64,000 nucleotides of DNA from Pseudogemmatithrix spongiicola (GCF_030623445.1 NZ_CP130613.1:558001-622000); one strand, 5' to 3'; positions 37,285-45,683 are shown, counted from the stretch's first letter. A program made the numbers and translations. The notes: generated from the sequence alone by a model not told the origin.

Positions 37285-38193
37285 TTAGACGCCCGCGGCC
37301 TGGACCTGCTCCCAGGCGTGGTAGCTCGAGCGGACGAGAGGGCCGGACTCGACGTGCTTGAAGCCCATCTTCTTGCCTTCCTCGCGGAACATCGTGAACT
37401 CCTCGGGCGTGACGTAGCGGTCGAGGGCGATGTGGTCGTCGGAGGGCTTGAGGTACTGGCCGAGGGTGAGGATGTCGACGTCCACCGTGCGCAGCTCGCG
37501 CATGGTCTGGAGCACTTCCTCGTTGGTCTCGCCCATCCCGAGGATGATGCCGGTCTTGGTCGGGATGTCCGGCGCGATGCGCTTGCTCATGCGGAAGATC
37601 TCGAGCACGCGCTCGTAGCGGCCGCCGGGGCGCGCCTTCTTGTACAGGCGCGGCACGGTCTCGGTGTTGTGGTTGTAGATCTCGGGGCGCGCCTCGAGGA
37701 CCAGGCGGATGGAATCCTCGTTGCCCTGGAAGTCGGGGACGAGCACTTCCACCGAGCAGCCGGGCACGGCCTCATGCACCTGGCGTATGGTCTCGGCGAA
37801 GGCCCAGGCACCGAAGTCGGGCAGGTCGTCGCGGTCCACCGAGGTGATGACGAGGTGCTGCAGGCTCATGGCCTTGGCGGCCTCGGCGACACGGCTGGGT
37901 TCGGCGGGGTCGAACTTAGGCGGGCGGCCGTGGGCAACGGCGCAGTAGGCGCAGTTCCGGGTGCAGACGTCGCCGAGGATCATGAACGTGGCGGTGCCGT
38001 GCTCCCAGCACTCGCCGACGTTGGGGCAGTGGGCTTCCTCGCAGACCGTATGGAGGTCGAGGTCGCGCATGAGCTGCTTGAGGCGCAGGTAGTTGGCCCC
38101 GCCGGGGGCTTTGACCTTGAGCCAAGACGGCTTGCGAGCGGGGAGGGGCTCGGCGCGGTGGCGGCCCATGATCTGATAGAGGTGCTCGGCCAT
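37285..38193 (-). CDS. lipA: Lipoyl synthase
   Basis: 302 residues. The two Fe-S cluster motifs of LipA are complete: the auxiliary C-x4-C-x5-C cluster (CEEAHCPNVGEC) and the radical-SAM C-x3-C-x2-C cluster (CTRNCAYC). The C-terminal SSYHAWEQV includes the Ser that ligates the auxiliary cluster in known structures. The enzyme inserts two sulfurs into octanoyl-lipoyl domains. It opens the leftward lipoate/PDH gene set. Between lipA and pdhA are 146 bases that include a perfect 12-bp palindrome (37255-37266) and the leader repeat, so pdhA may also have its own promoter. Confidence 0.97.
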   Translation of the reverse strand: MAEHLYQIMGRHRAEPLPARKPSWLKVKAPGGANYLRLKQLMRDLDLHTVCEEAHCPNVGECWEHGTATFMILGDVCTRNCAYCAVAHGRPPKFDPAEPSRVAEAAKAMSLQHLVITSVDRDDLPDFGAWAFAETIRQVHEAVPGCSVEVLVPDFQGNEDSIRLVLEARPEIYNHNTETVPRLYKKARPGGRYERVLEIFRMSKRIAPDIPTKTGIILGMGETNEEVLQTMRELRTVDVDILTLGQYLKPSDDHIALDRYVTPEEFTMFREEGKKMGFKHVESGPLVRSSYHAWEQVQAAGV

Positions 38194-38269
38194 GACTCGA
38201 ATGTTATGGCTGGGGTTGGTGGATTGCTATGCTGGGTAACTGTCTAATAGTTCTTTTGAAGGTTATAGC

Positions 38270-38353
38270 GGGAGAGGGGAGATGGGGGTAGGGGCGGGGG
38301 GTGGGAGAGGGGAATGGGGGGAGGTGGGGGGGATGGGGGAGAGGTTTAAGTTG
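38270..38353. repeat. G-rich intergenic repeat, copy C
   Basis: About 84 bases, nearly all G/A on the plus strand, between the divergent lipA gene and the 72-aa membrane protein gene. It shares the gggagagggga, ggggta(g)gggcgggg, gggagaggggaatgggg order with copies B and D. The more AT-rich bases 38218-38268 next to it are the likeliest place for the divergent promoters. Confidence 0.75.
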
Positions 38354-38414
38354 CTCTGAAACCGCTTTGGTCGTGGGGGCGTAAGCTCATTCGACCCCAA
38401 CTTCGGGAATCGCC

Positions 38415-38633
38415 ATGCTCCGTACCATCTTCGTCATCGGTCTGCTTGCCTTCGTCGGCCTCTTTGTGCTGAAGCTTGTCTTCGGCATCCTCGGCGGGCT
38501 GTTCGGCATCTTCTTCGCGCTGCTCGGGATGGCGATTCCGGTGCTCATCATCGGCGGGCTCATCTACGTGCTCATGCTCGTGTTCGCGCCGGATACGGCG
38601 CGGGAGATGCGCGAGAAGTTTGGCAGCAACTGA
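38415..38633 (+). CDS. 72-aa hydrophobic membrane protein
   Basis: I do not recognise the family. The product is almost wholly hydrophobic from residue 4 to 57, enough for two helices, with a small-residue break at FGILGGLFGIFF and a short charged C-tail (DTAREMREKFGSN). The ATG follows ccgggaatcgcc, a weak ribosome site. Compositional pattern and charge suggest a real inner-membrane protein of the phage-shock/small-membrane kind, but no motif shows a role. It was followed closely by a palindromic terminator before an IS element split that terminator. Confidence 0.65.
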   Translation: MLRTIFVIGLLAFVGLFVLKLVFGILGGLFGIFFALLGMAIPVLIIGGLIYVLMLVFAPDTAREMREKFGSN

Positions 38634-38647
38634 ACGGATCAGCGCCG

Positions 38648-38698
38648 AACTGCAGCGATGAGTTGGGAGTTGTGAGTTGAGAGGGTGACAGAAAAGGG
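38648..38698. repeat. Left arm of long palindrome interrupted by the IS element
   Basis: This arm (from aactgcag through agttgggagttg to the 8-bp target copy) pairs imperfectly with the right arm at 40035-40108. Without the IS, the two would make a dyad of about 120 bp between convergent genes, with the AAAGGGCTCCG stem at its heart. Confidence 0.6.
38691..38698. repeat. Target-site duplication, left (GAAAAGGG)
   Basis: The 8 bases next to the left end of the IS are repeated exactly next to its right end at 40027-40034. Eight- or nine-base duplications are usual for IS256-family elements. Confidence 0.9.
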
Positions 38699-38728
38699 GG
38701 GCCTATCCGGAATTCTGTGTGTGAGGCC
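38699..38728 (+). repeat. Left terminal inverted repeat of the IS256-type element
   Basis: It starts GGGCCTAT and ends GTGTGAGGCC; it matches the reverse complement of the right end except at two inner positions. Confidence 0.93.
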
Positions 38729-38751
38729 ATACTCACCCTGAAGGAGGGGCG

Positions 38752-39987
38752 ATGGCCAAGCCGAAAGAGGAGTTCCCCACGTTTGACCCGGCGGCGCTGG
38801 ACGCGCTGATCGGGGACGCGCGTTCGCCGGCGGATTTCACCGCCGTGATGCGCGCGCTGCAGAAGCGGCTCGCGGAGCGGATGCTGGCCGGCGAGCTGAC
38901 GGCGCACCTGGGCTATGGGCCCGGCGAGGAGAAGCCCGCGGGGCAGACGAATCACCGCAACGGCGCGACGCCGAAGACGGTCTTGACCGAGACCGGCGCC
39001 GTGCCGCTCGAGATCCCACGCGACCGCGAGGGCAGCTTCCGGCCGCAGCTGGTGCCCACGGGCGTGCGGCGCCTGCCGCAGTTCGATGCGACTGTGCTCT
39101 CGCTCTACGCGCGGGGCGTCAGCGTGCGCGAGATCCAGGCGCATCTGGAGCAGCTCTACCAAGTGGAGATCGCGCCGAGCGTCATCAGCGTGATCACCGA
39201 CGAGGTGGTGGCCGAGGTGCAGGCCTGGCAGCAGCGCCCGCTCGAGCGGATGTATCCGGTGGTCATCTTCGATGCGCTGCGCGTGAAGATCCGCGACGAG
39301 GGCACCGTGCGGAACAAGGCCGTGTATCTCGCGCTCGGCGTGGACCGCGAGGGGCACAAGGAGGTGCTGGGCCTCTGGATCGAGCAGACGGAAGGCGCGG
39401 GCTTCTGGCTGCGCGTGATGAGCGAGCTGAAGGCGCGCGGCGTCGACGACATCCTGGTGGCGCTCGTCGACGGGCTCGTCGGCTTCCCGGACGCGATCAC
39501 GACGGTCTTCCCGCAGGCGCAGGTGCATCACTGCGTGGTGCATCTCGTGCGGCAGAGCCTGGCGTACGCGAACTGGAAGGACCGCAAGGCGGTCAGCGGG
39601 ACGCTGCGCGCCATCTACCGCGCGCCGACCGAAGCCGCGGCGGTGCAGGCGCTCGACGCCTTCGCGGCGGGCCCCTGGGGCACCAAGTACCCGGCCATCA
39701 CCGCGCTGTGGCGCCGGCACTGGCCGCACGTCGTACCCGTCTTCGCGTACCCGCCCGAGATCCGGCGGCTGCTCTACACGACGAACGCGATCGAGAGCCT
39801 GCATATGCAGCTCCGGAAGATCGTGAAGACCCGCGGCCACTTCCCGACCGACGAAGCCGCGGCCAAGTTGCTCTATCTCGCGCTGCGCAACATCCAAGCG
39901 AAGTGGAAGCGCGGGAATCACGCGTGGAAGGCCGCCATGCCGTATCTCGGGATGCTGTTTGGGACGCGCTTCAGCGATCACGCATGA
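38752..39987 (+). CDS. IS256-family transposase
   Basis: 411 residues, the full family length, with a strong ribosome site (aaggagggg) before the ATG. The mutator-type DDE catalytic residues are seen in VVIFDALRVKI (first Asp), VALVDGLVGFP (second Asp) and TNAIESLHMQLRK (Glu), with the conserved C/H pair region VHHCVVHLVRQSL between them. An N-terminal helix-turn-helix region (about 20-130) with GYGPGEEKPAGQTNHRNG binds the terminal repeats. It catalyses copy-out transposition through circular intermediates. The gene is intact and has base composition like its host, so the element may come from a related high-GC organism or have long lived in this lineage. Confidence 0.95.
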   Translation: MAKPKEEFPTFDPAALDALIGDARSPADFTAVMRALQKRLAERMLAGELTAHLGYGPGEEKPAGQTNHRNGATPKTVLTETGAVPLEIPRDREGSFRPQLVPTGVRRLPQFDATVLSLYARGVSVREIQAHLEQLYQVEIAPSVISVITDEVVAEVQAWQQRPLERMYPVVIFDALRVKIRDEGTVRNKAVYLALGVDREGHKEVLGLWIEQTEGAGFWLRVMSELKARGVDDILVALVDGLVGFPDAITTVFPQAQVHHCVVHLVRQSLAYANWKDRKAVSGTLRAIYRAPTEAAAVQALDAFAAGPWGTKYPAITALWRRHWPHVVPVFAYPPEIRRLLYTTNAIESLHMQLRKIVKTRGHFPTDEAAAKLLYLALRNIQAKWKRGNHAWKAAMPYLGMLFGTRFSDHA

Positions 39988-39996
39988 TCACCACGA

Positions 39997-40026
39997 GGCC
40001 TCACACACAGAAATCCGTATAGGCCC
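39997..40026 (-). repeat. Right terminal inverted repeat of the IS256-type element
   Basis: The reverse complement begins GGGCCTATACGG and ends GTGTGAGGCC, with two mismatches to the left repeat. Confidence 0.93.
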
Positions 40027-40034
40027 GAAAAGGG
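40027..40034. repeat. Target-site duplication, right (GAAAAGGG)
   Basis: Exact copy of 38691-38698 directly after the right end of the IS. Confidence 0.9.
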
Positions 40035-40065
40035 CTCCGGAGCGCGATGCGCTGCGGAGCCCTTT
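40029..40065. terminator. Strong bidirectional terminator hairpin at the IS insertion site
   Basis: Eleven perfect outer pairs (AAAGGGCTCCG with CGGAGCCCTTT) and a further 5-bp inner stem (AGCGC/GCGCT) close a GAT loop. A-rich and T-rich flanks on each side suit termination of both convergent transcripts. The IS target duplication includes the first bases of its left arm, so this copy remains complete on the right of the element. Confidence 0.75.
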
Positions 40066-40122
40066 GTCGTTTCTCCCCACTCTCAACTCCCAACTTCCAA
40101 CTGCAGTTGTGAGCCCTCACCG

Positions 40123-41097
40123 TCAGCCTGCGGTCGCGATCCCCTCGACTACCGCCCACGCGAGCAGCGGAATCATGATCTCGTGGTGTCCGGTGATCTC
40201 GAAGCCTTCGCCGCCGGCGAGGATAGGGCGCTTCACGACGTTCTCGCGCGGCCGGTAGTGGCGCTGCATGTCGAAGTCGGCCGTGGTGAAGTGCGTGGGG
40301 CGGCCAGCGTTCACGTTGCGCGCGACGGTGAGTGCCTTCAGAAACACCTCGGGCATGATGACGGCGCTGCCGAGGTTGAGGACGACGCCTCCCTCGTGCA
40401 GGTCTTCGCAGCTGGCGGCGAGGCGCCGGAAATCGCGATGGCTGGTGTCCCCGATGGCGGCACCGTCGGCGGCGGGGTGCTGATGGATGATCTCGGCGCC
40501 CAAGGCCGCGTGCACCGTGACGGGAATCCAAAGCTGATGCGCGGCGAGGATGACCGACTGCTCGGGGTGCGCGAGCTTGGGTTCGGCGGCAAGGGCGCGG
40601 GCCACTGCTTCGCCCATGCCCCAACCATGGGTGCGACCCGTGGTGAAGGCGGTGTTGAGGCCGCGGCCGGTCTCGTCGGCCATGCCGAAGCTGCCGTCCT
40701 TGAGGCCGGCGGCGACGTCCTCGCTGGTGGCGCCGAAGCGGGCGATCTCGTAGTCGTGGATCGCGGCGCTGCCGTTCATGGCGAGGTGCGTGATGACGCC
40801 GCGCTTCATGAGGTCGATGAGCAGCGGGGCGATACCGGTCTTCACGACGTGGCCGCCCAGCATGACGATCACCGCACGCTTCTTGCGATGGGCCGCGACG
40901 ACGGCGCGTACGACGCGGCGGAAGTCATCGGCCTTGAGGACGTGGGGGAGCGCCTCGAGAAAATCACTGAACGCCCGGGCGTCGCCCGGGGGCTTGGCGA
41001 AGGACTCGGATTCGACCTTGTTGGGGCGCGTCGCGACGGGAATGGTGCGGACTCGCGCGAGGTCGATCTCGCGGGGCGGCCGACGGTCGGCGCTCAC
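40123..41097 (-). CDS. Conserved protein with Rossmann-like GGHVVKTG motif, possibly deoxyhypusine-synthase-like
   Basis: 324 residues from GTG 41097, which overlaps the stop of the DUF3108 gene (GTGA). I know similar uncharacterised proteins from several phyla, but their function is not established. Visible features: a start region RTIPVATRPNKVESESFAKP, then MLGGHVVKTGIAPLLIDLM, the long conserved AMNGSAAIHDYEIARFG, SEDVAAGLKDGSFGMADETG, and a later IHQHPAADGAAIGDTSHRDF. The order resembles a Rossmann-type NAD-using enzyme; a tie to deoxyhypusine synthase is only a guess. Its neighbours, a glycosyltransferase and a DUF3108 protein, suggest an envelope-linked role. Confidence 0.65.
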   Translation of the reverse strand: MSADRRPPREIDLARVRTIPVATRPNKVESESFAKPPGDARAFSDFLEALPHVLKADDFRRVVRAVVAAHRKKRAVIVMLGGHVVKTGIAPLLIDLMKRGVITHLAMNGSAAIHDYEIARFGATSEDVAAGLKDGSFGMADETGRGLNTAFTTGRTHGWGMGEAVARALAAEPKLAHPEQSVILAAHQLWIPVTVHAALGAEIIHQHPAADGAAIGDTSHRDFRRLAASCEDLHEGGVVLNLGSAVIMPEVFLKALTVARNVNAGRPTHFTTADFDMQRHYRPRENVVKRPILAGGEGFEITGHHEIMIPLLAWAVVEGIATAG

Positions 41098-41855
41098 TGC
41101 TCGCCCACCACGGCGCCGTTCGCCGTGAGGCGATAGCTGCGCAGGTAGAGGTTCAGCGAGCCGAACGAGAGGCGGGAGCGCATCTGCAGCATGATGCGCT
41201 TCTCGTCGTCGCTGAGCCAGATCTCGGCCTGGCCACCTTCGGAGAAGATGCCGCTGGTCTTGATAATCGGCTGGACGACGATGGCGTTGAACTCGCCGGC
41301 CGGCACGCGCACGCGCTCGCGGCGCAGCACGCGGATGATCACCGGGTTGCGGTCGGGGCGGAAATAACGGTCGAACGAGTACGACTGCCCGACGACCAGC
41401 GGTACCGTGCGGATGAAATAGAGGAAGGAGCCGTCGTCGAGCGGGTCGCGCACCGACGGGCGCTCCTCGGTGCCGCGCACGAGTTCCTGGTAGACGGCCC
41501 GCTCGGGAAAGATCTCGTAGCGGCGCTCGCGATCGCGCGACCCTTGGTTGAGGTCCTGCACGAAGCGCAGTGAGTTGAGCGTCTCGACGTCCATCCAGCT
41601 CTCGTTGACGTCGTCGACCTTGTAGAAGAACGTGCCGCCGCTGACGCTGAAGCGGACGCGCCAGGCGGTGCGGCCGCGGACGTCCTCCTGGCCGACGACG
41701 CGCATGCGGCCGGTGCCGACCTTCACGGCGCCGAAGCGCACGTCGTAGGTGAGCGACTCGCCGAGCTCGAAGGGCACCGCGGCGGGCCTCGACTGGGCCG
41801 ACGCGTCGCCGAGGGCGGTGGCCCCCACGATGGCGGCGGCCAGCAGGCGGATCAT
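41094..41855 (-). CDS. DUF3108-domain exported protein
   Basis: 253 residues from ATG 41855, which overlaps the stop of the glycosyltransferase gene (ATGA); an earlier in-frame ATG lies inside that gene. A signal peptide ends near GDASAQ. The mature part is beta-rich with the family's opening LGESLTYDVRFGAVKVGTGRM and the later RRERVRVPAGEFNAIVVQPIIK and DDEKRIMLQMRSRLSFGSLNLYL. DUF3108 proteins are periplasmic, sit near lipid or polysaccharide genes and have no proven function. Overlaps with both neighbours mean the three genes are translated together. Confidence 0.82.
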   Translation of the reverse strand: MIRLLAAAIVGATALGDASAQSRPAAVPFELGESLTYDVRFGAVKVGTGRMRVVGQEDVRGRTAWRVRFSVSGGTFFYKVDDVNESWMDVETLNSLRFVQDLNQGSRDRERRYEIFPERAVYQELVRGTEERPSVRDPLDDGSFLYFIRTVPLVVGQSYSFDRYFRPDRNPVIIRVLRRERVRVPAGEFNAIVVQPIIKTSGIFSEGGQAEIWLSDDEKRIMLQMRSRLSFGSLNLYLRSYRLTANGAVVGEQ

Positions 41856-42616
41856 CGCGACGGCGGGGGCGGTTGCTTGCGCGCGGCCCACGCAGCCTTG
41901 GCCATGCCCCAGGCCTCCGGCCAGGCCTGGCGCCGCGTGTCGCGCGGACGCAAGTCGTAGCGCAGCGTGACCGGCACGGACTCCATGCGGCGCGCATGCG
42001 GCGCGGCGGCGACGAGCAAGTCGAGGTTCGTCTGCCAGGTCGACGGGACCGCCGAGAGCGGCGTGGTGTCGAGCGTGCGCAGGAGGTCCCGGACGGTCGC
42101 GATGCGCAGCAGGCGCATGGAGCCGAACGGATCCTTCACGCCGGGAATCGTGACCGCACGCTTGAGCGGCCAGACCTTGGGGATCCAGCCCACGTACTTC
42201 TGCATCTTGCGGATCTCCTCCGGCGCGTCGGCGGGGATCTCGCGATCGCCGACGACGACATCCGCGCCACCCTCGAAGCGCTTCACCAGCTCCGGGATCT
42301 CCTCCGGCCGGTCGGTGAAGTCCGCCTGCATGAGGATGGCGGCGTCGCGGCGCGGGTAGCGGGTGCGGCGGGCGGCTTCGCGCAGCAACGCGTCCACGGC
42401 CTTGGCGTAGCCGACGCGCGTCGCACTCCCGAGCACGGTCAGCGGCAGCGCCTTCTCGTAGGGCTCGAGGACCTCGCGCGTGCCGTCGGTGCTCGCGTCG
42501 TCATAGACGAGCACTTCGTACTCGCGCGTGTACTCCTGGAACACCTTGCGGATGCGCCAGAGCAGGACGCCGACCGTCGGCGCTTCGTCGTGGGTGGGGA
42601 TGCAGATGTAGAGCAC
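41852..42616 (-). CDS. Family 2 glycosyltransferase
   Basis: 254 residues. The GT-A fold start is clear: YICIPTHDEAPTVG, then EVLVYDDASTDGT, and a DXD-like region at ILMQADFTDRPEEIPELV, with VVVGDREIP following. This resembles the dolichyl-phosphate-mannose-synthase group in which polyprenyl phosphate receives a sugar, but no C-terminal membrane helices are present, so the protein should be cytoplasmic or peripheral. Its C-terminus is basic and Pro-rich. It is the first gene of a leftward coupled block of three. The 188-base gap to the divergent gene at 42805 holds the promoters; no clear motif was identified there. Confidence 0.88.
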   Translation of the reverse strand: MLYICIPTHDEAPTVGVLLWRIRKVFQEYTREYEVLVYDDASTDGTREVLEPYEKALPLTVLGSATRVGYAKAVDALLREAARRTRYPRRDAAILMQADFTDRPEEIPELVKRFEGGADVVVGDREIPADAPEEIRKMQKYVGWIPKVWPLKRAVTIPGVKDPFGSMRLLRIATVRDLLRTLDTTPLSAVPSTWQTNLDLLVAAAPHARRMESVPVTLRYDLRPRDTRRQAWPEAWGMAKAAWAARKQPPPPSR

Positions 42617-42804
42617 GGCTGAAACCTATGGCCAGGGCCTATCGCGTACTACTCCACAAGGCCGTGAGAGGACCGCCGGGTTCCCTGTGCCCGGGGTCAC
42701 AGGCGGCCGTGGAGCACCTGAAACAGGACTCCGGCGCGGAGGGTATCGTCACTGAGGGACGGGTGGTAGAATAGCCCGCAACCGTAGCCGATGGAGGTTC
42801 CCGC

Positions 42805-43536
42805 GTGATCCTCGCCGACGTCCGGTCCAAGCTCACCCGCCACGACGTGGCGCTCGCGTTGGCCCTGCTGGCCCAGCAGGGCAGCGAAACCCGCGAGCGC
42901 GGCGAACACGAGTTGCGCGAGCAGGGGCTCGACGCGCTGCTCGACGACCCGGCGCTGCTGCCGGCGATGGTGAATACGCCGCGCGGGCGCGAGGCCTCGC
43001 TGCCGCTGTTCTGCTACGTGCTTGTCCGGCACGCGCTGCTCCAGGCCGGCGAGAAGGACCGCGTCCTCGCCGACTACGCCGCGAGCATCCTGCTGCACTT
43101 CGGCATGCGCGACCGCGCGCAGCGCATCCACGACGCGGATGACCAGACCTACGACACGCTCGCCGCGCTGTTCGAGGACGCCGAGCGTTCGGAGCCGCGA
43201 CGCGCGTTCCTCGTGCGCGCGCACCTCGGCAACTACGCCTTGTGGATGAGCGGCTTGTTTCCCGACCGCGTCGTGCAGCGCCAGTACCGGCGCGGCGGTC
43301 CCACGCTCGAGTACTTCGAGTCGATGGGGCGCCGCGGCTTCCAGATGGCGGCCGAGCACCGGCTCGCGTCGGAACACGGCGTGGCCATGCTCTTCGCGTT
43401 GGCCGCCGAGCGCTTCCCGCTGCTGCGCGTGACGCTCAACCGCATCTCCGATGCGTTACTCTTCCCGGACCACCACACTCCGGAACGGTTGATGCGCCAG
43501 GTGCAGGACGAGGTGCGCTGGAAGCGCGCCGGCTGA
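42805..43536 (+). CDS. Conserved hypothetical protein, alpha-helical
   Basis: 243 residues from GTG 42805 (ggagg lies nine bases upstream). No signal peptide or membrane segment. It is mostly helical and charged, with the segments LADVRSKLTRHDVALALALL, DDPALLPAMVNTPRGREA, LFCYVLVRHALLQAG, YAASILLHFGMRDRA and HLGNYALWMSGLFPDRV. I do not recognise a family and no catalytic motif stands out. Its stop overlaps the next start by one base (TGATG), so the two products are made in step and may act together. Confidence 0.72.
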   Translation: MILADVRSKLTRHDVALALALLAQQGSETRERGEHELREQGLDALLDDPALLPAMVNTPRGREASLPLFCYVLVRHALLQAGEKDRVLADYAASILLHFGMRDRAQRIHDADDQTYDTLAALFEDAERSEPRRAFLVRAHLGNYALWMSGLFPDRVVQRQYRRGGPTLEYFESMGRRGFQMAAEHRLASEHGVAMLFALAAERFPLLRVTLNRISDALLFPDHHTPERLMRQVQDEVRWKRAG

Positions 43537-44099
43537 TGTTCGAATCGCTCAAGCAGACCATCCAGGATCTCGTCGGCGGACGCATCGCCCCGGCCGACCG
43601 CCGCGCGGTGATCGCCGAGATGAAGCGCGCGCTCGCGCTGGCCAAGCTCGGCGTGGAGGACCTTGCGCAGTCGGCGGAGGTCACGCGCGCGCGGCTCAAG
43701 GACGAACGCGAACAGCAGGCCACGGCCGCACGGCGCCGGGCGTTGGCCGAGGGCATCAACGACACCGAGACGGCCACGCTGGCGGCGAAGTACGAGGCGC
43801 AGCACGCCGAGCGCATCGCCGTGCTCGAACGCAAGCTCGACGTGCAGGAGGCCGAGCACGGGCTGGCCGAGCGTGAGTACGACGAGATGCTGAAGCAGCT
43901 CAAGCAGGCGTCGCTCGGTGTGGGCTCGGGGTTGAGCGAGGCCAACCGCCCGCTCAGCGACGCCGACCTCGGCCTGCCGGACGACGCGCCGCTGCGCCGC
44001 GACCTCGACGCGCTGGGCCGACAGGCCAAACGGCAAGAGCGCGACGCCCAGGCGGACGCCGCGCTCGAAGCCCTCAAGCGGAAGATGCGGGGCGAGTAG
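43536..44099 (+). CDS. Small coiled-coil protein coupled to the preceding gene
   Basis: 187 residues from ATG 43536; longer frames starting inside the preceding gene are rejected. The middle part (about 25-135) is a long charged helix with heptad-like spacing (RARLKDEREQQATAARRRALAEG, KYEAQHAERIAVLERKLDVQEAEHGLAEREYDEMLKQL is the whole run), so a coiled-coil rod is likely. It resembles in outline PspA/Vipp1-type or cytoskeletal adaptor proteins but lacks their signature, and has no membrane segment. Function unknown; co-translation with the gene at 42805 hints at a two-protein unit. Confidence 0.7.
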   Translation: MFESLKQTIQDLVGGRIAPADRRAVIAEMKRALALAKLGVEDLAQSAEVTRARLKDEREQQATAARRRALAEGINDTETATLAAKYEAQHAERIAVLERKLDVQEAEHGLAEREYDEMLKQLKQASLGVGSGLSEANRPLSDADLGLPDDAPLRRDLDALGRQAKRQERDAQADAALEALKRKMRGE

Positions 44100-44111
44100 C
44101 CCCGGCGCAGC

Positions 44112-45683
44112 TTACTTCACGCCCTGCATCATCCGGCGGATCGGCACGACCAGCGCGAGCAGCACGCCCGTGGCGATGGCCAATGCAATCGTCGTGCCGA
44201 TGAACACCGTCGGCGTCTGCTGCAGGTTGGTCGGGTCCACGTGCCCGCCGACGAGGCCGGCGACGAGGTTGCCCACCGAGGCGGCGAGGAACCAGATGCC
44301 CATCATCTGGCCGACGTACTGCCGCGGCGAGAGCTTGGTCATCGACGAGAGGCCGACGGGGCTCAGGCAGAGCTCGCCGACCGTCTGGAAGAAGTACGAG
44401 CCGATGAGCCACCACGGCGAGACGAGGAGCGTGCCGCCGCTGGCGACGACCTTGTTCGCGGCGCCGATCATGAGGGCGAAGCCGACGCCGGCCATCGCGA
44501 GGCCGAGCGCGAACTTGGCGGGGCTCGAGAGCTCGATGTTGCGCTTCGCCATCCATACCCAGAGGCCGGCGAACACCGGCGCCAGCACGATGATGAAGAA
44601 CGAGTTCACCGACTGGAACCACGTGGCCGGCATCTCCCAGCCGAAGATGCTGCGGTCGGTGAAGTCCTTGGCGAAGAGGTTGAGCGAGGTCGGGGCCTGC
44701 TCGAAGGCGCCCCAGAAGATCGCGGCGAACACGAAGAGCACGAAGATCACGCCGACGCGCTTCTTCTCGTCGGTGTTGAGGCCGCCGGCGATCAGCACGG
44801 TCGCGAAGAACGCGACCGCCAGGCCGACGAGCACGAAGGTCATGTACTGGCCGACGACCTGCGGATTGATCTGCACCACGCCCAGCGCGGCAAGCACGAA
44901 GACCAACGCGAAGAGGCCGAGGCCGGCGTAGGTGGCGGTCTTCACGCCCTGCTCGCGCTTGGCCTGCACGGCGGGATCCGGGTCGCGGACGATGTCCTCG
45001 CCTATCGGCCCGAGCGTGTCCTTGGCGCGGAGCCAGAACCAGAGGAAGCCGAAGAGCATGCCGACGCCGGCGGCGCCGAAGCCCCAGTGCCACCCGATGG
45101 CCTCGCCGAGGAAGCCGGTCACCAACTGGCCGAGGAAGGCACCGACGTTGATGCCCATGTAGAAGATCGAGAAGCCGGCGTCACGGCGCGCGCCGCCTTC
45201 CGGATACAGGTCGCCGACGATCGCCGAAATGTTCGGCTTGAGCAGGCCAGTGCCGAGGACGATGAGCGCGAGGCCGAGGAAGAAGAAGATCTTGCCGCGC
45301 GCGCCGGCGAAGCCGCTGACGCCGATCGCGAGGTGGCCGCTCGTGATCAGCGCGGCGCCGATGAGGATGGCGCGACGCAGGCCGAGCCAGCGGTCGGCGA
45401 TCCAGCCGCCGGGCAGCGAGGCGAGATACACGCTCGCGGCGTAGATGCCGACGATGGCCGAGGCTTGGGTGCGATCGAGGCCGAATCCGCCCTCGTTGAG
45501 CGCGGCGGCCATGAACAGCACGAGCAGCGGGCGCAGGCCGTAGTACGAGAAGCGCTCCCACATCTCCGTCATGAAGAGCGTGGAGAGGCCGCGCGGATGG
45601 CCGAAGAAGCGCGTGTCGTTCACGTACGGCGCGAGCGCCGGCGAGACAGGCTTCGGGGCGTCGGACTGTGGACTGGGGGTCAT
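44112..45683 (-). CDS. POT-family proton-dependent peptide symporter
   Basis: 523 residues with about fourteen membrane segments. The PTR2 motif ExxERFSYYG (EMWERFSYYGLR) is present in helix 1 and GGWIADRWLG in the next helices, then FSIFYMGINVGAFLGQL, the second PTR2 signature. The family takes up di- and tripeptides with protons across the inner membrane. Its start codon overlaps the stop of the fused ABC ATPase gene (ATGA), which puts it in the same operon as the peptide ABC importer upstream and supports peptide use. Two different energy sources for peptide uptake in one transcript is unusual. Confidence 0.93.
   Translation of the reverse strand: MTPSPQSDAPKPVSPALAPYVNDTRFFGHPRGLSTLFMTEMWERFSYYGLRPLLVLFMAAALNEGGFGLDRTQASAIVGIYAASVYLASLPGGWIADRWLGLRRAILIGAALITSGHLAIGVSGFAGARGKIFFFLGLALIVLGTGLLKPNISAIVGDLYPEGGARRDAGFSIFYMGINVGAFLGQLVTGFLGEAIGWHWGFGAAGVGMLFGFLWFWLRAKDTLGPIGEDIVRDPDPAVQAKREQGVKTATYAGLGLFALVFVLAALGVVQINPQVVGQYMTFVLVGLAVAFFATVLIAGGLNTDEKKRVGVIFVLFVFAAIFWGAFEQAPTSLNLFAKDFTDRSIFGWEMPATWFQSVNSFFIIVLAPVFAGLWVWMAKRNIELSSPAKFALGLAMAGVGFALMIGAANKVVASGGTLLVSPWWLIGSYFFQTVGELCLSPVGLSSMTKLSPRQYVGQMMGIWFLAASVGNLVAGLVGGHVDPTNLQQTPTVFIGTTIALAIATGVLLALVVPIRRMMQGVK

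Larger units (their letters stand above)
38699..40026 (+). mobile_element. Complete IS256-family insertion sequence
   Basis: The element is 1328 bp, bounded by 30-bp terminal inverted repeats (38699-38728 and 39997-40026; two mismatches) and by an 8-bp direct target duplication. It holds one intact transposase gene. Perfect duplications and an intact gene mean a recent insertion. The target was the left stem of a palindromic terminator between a small membrane protein gene and a convergent conserved gene, so no gene was broken but transcription read-through in both directions may have changed. Confidence 0.95.

Noticed and set aside
38572-39981. 469-codon minus-strand frame across the IS transposase
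   Set aside because: Antisense shadow of the transposase; no motifs.
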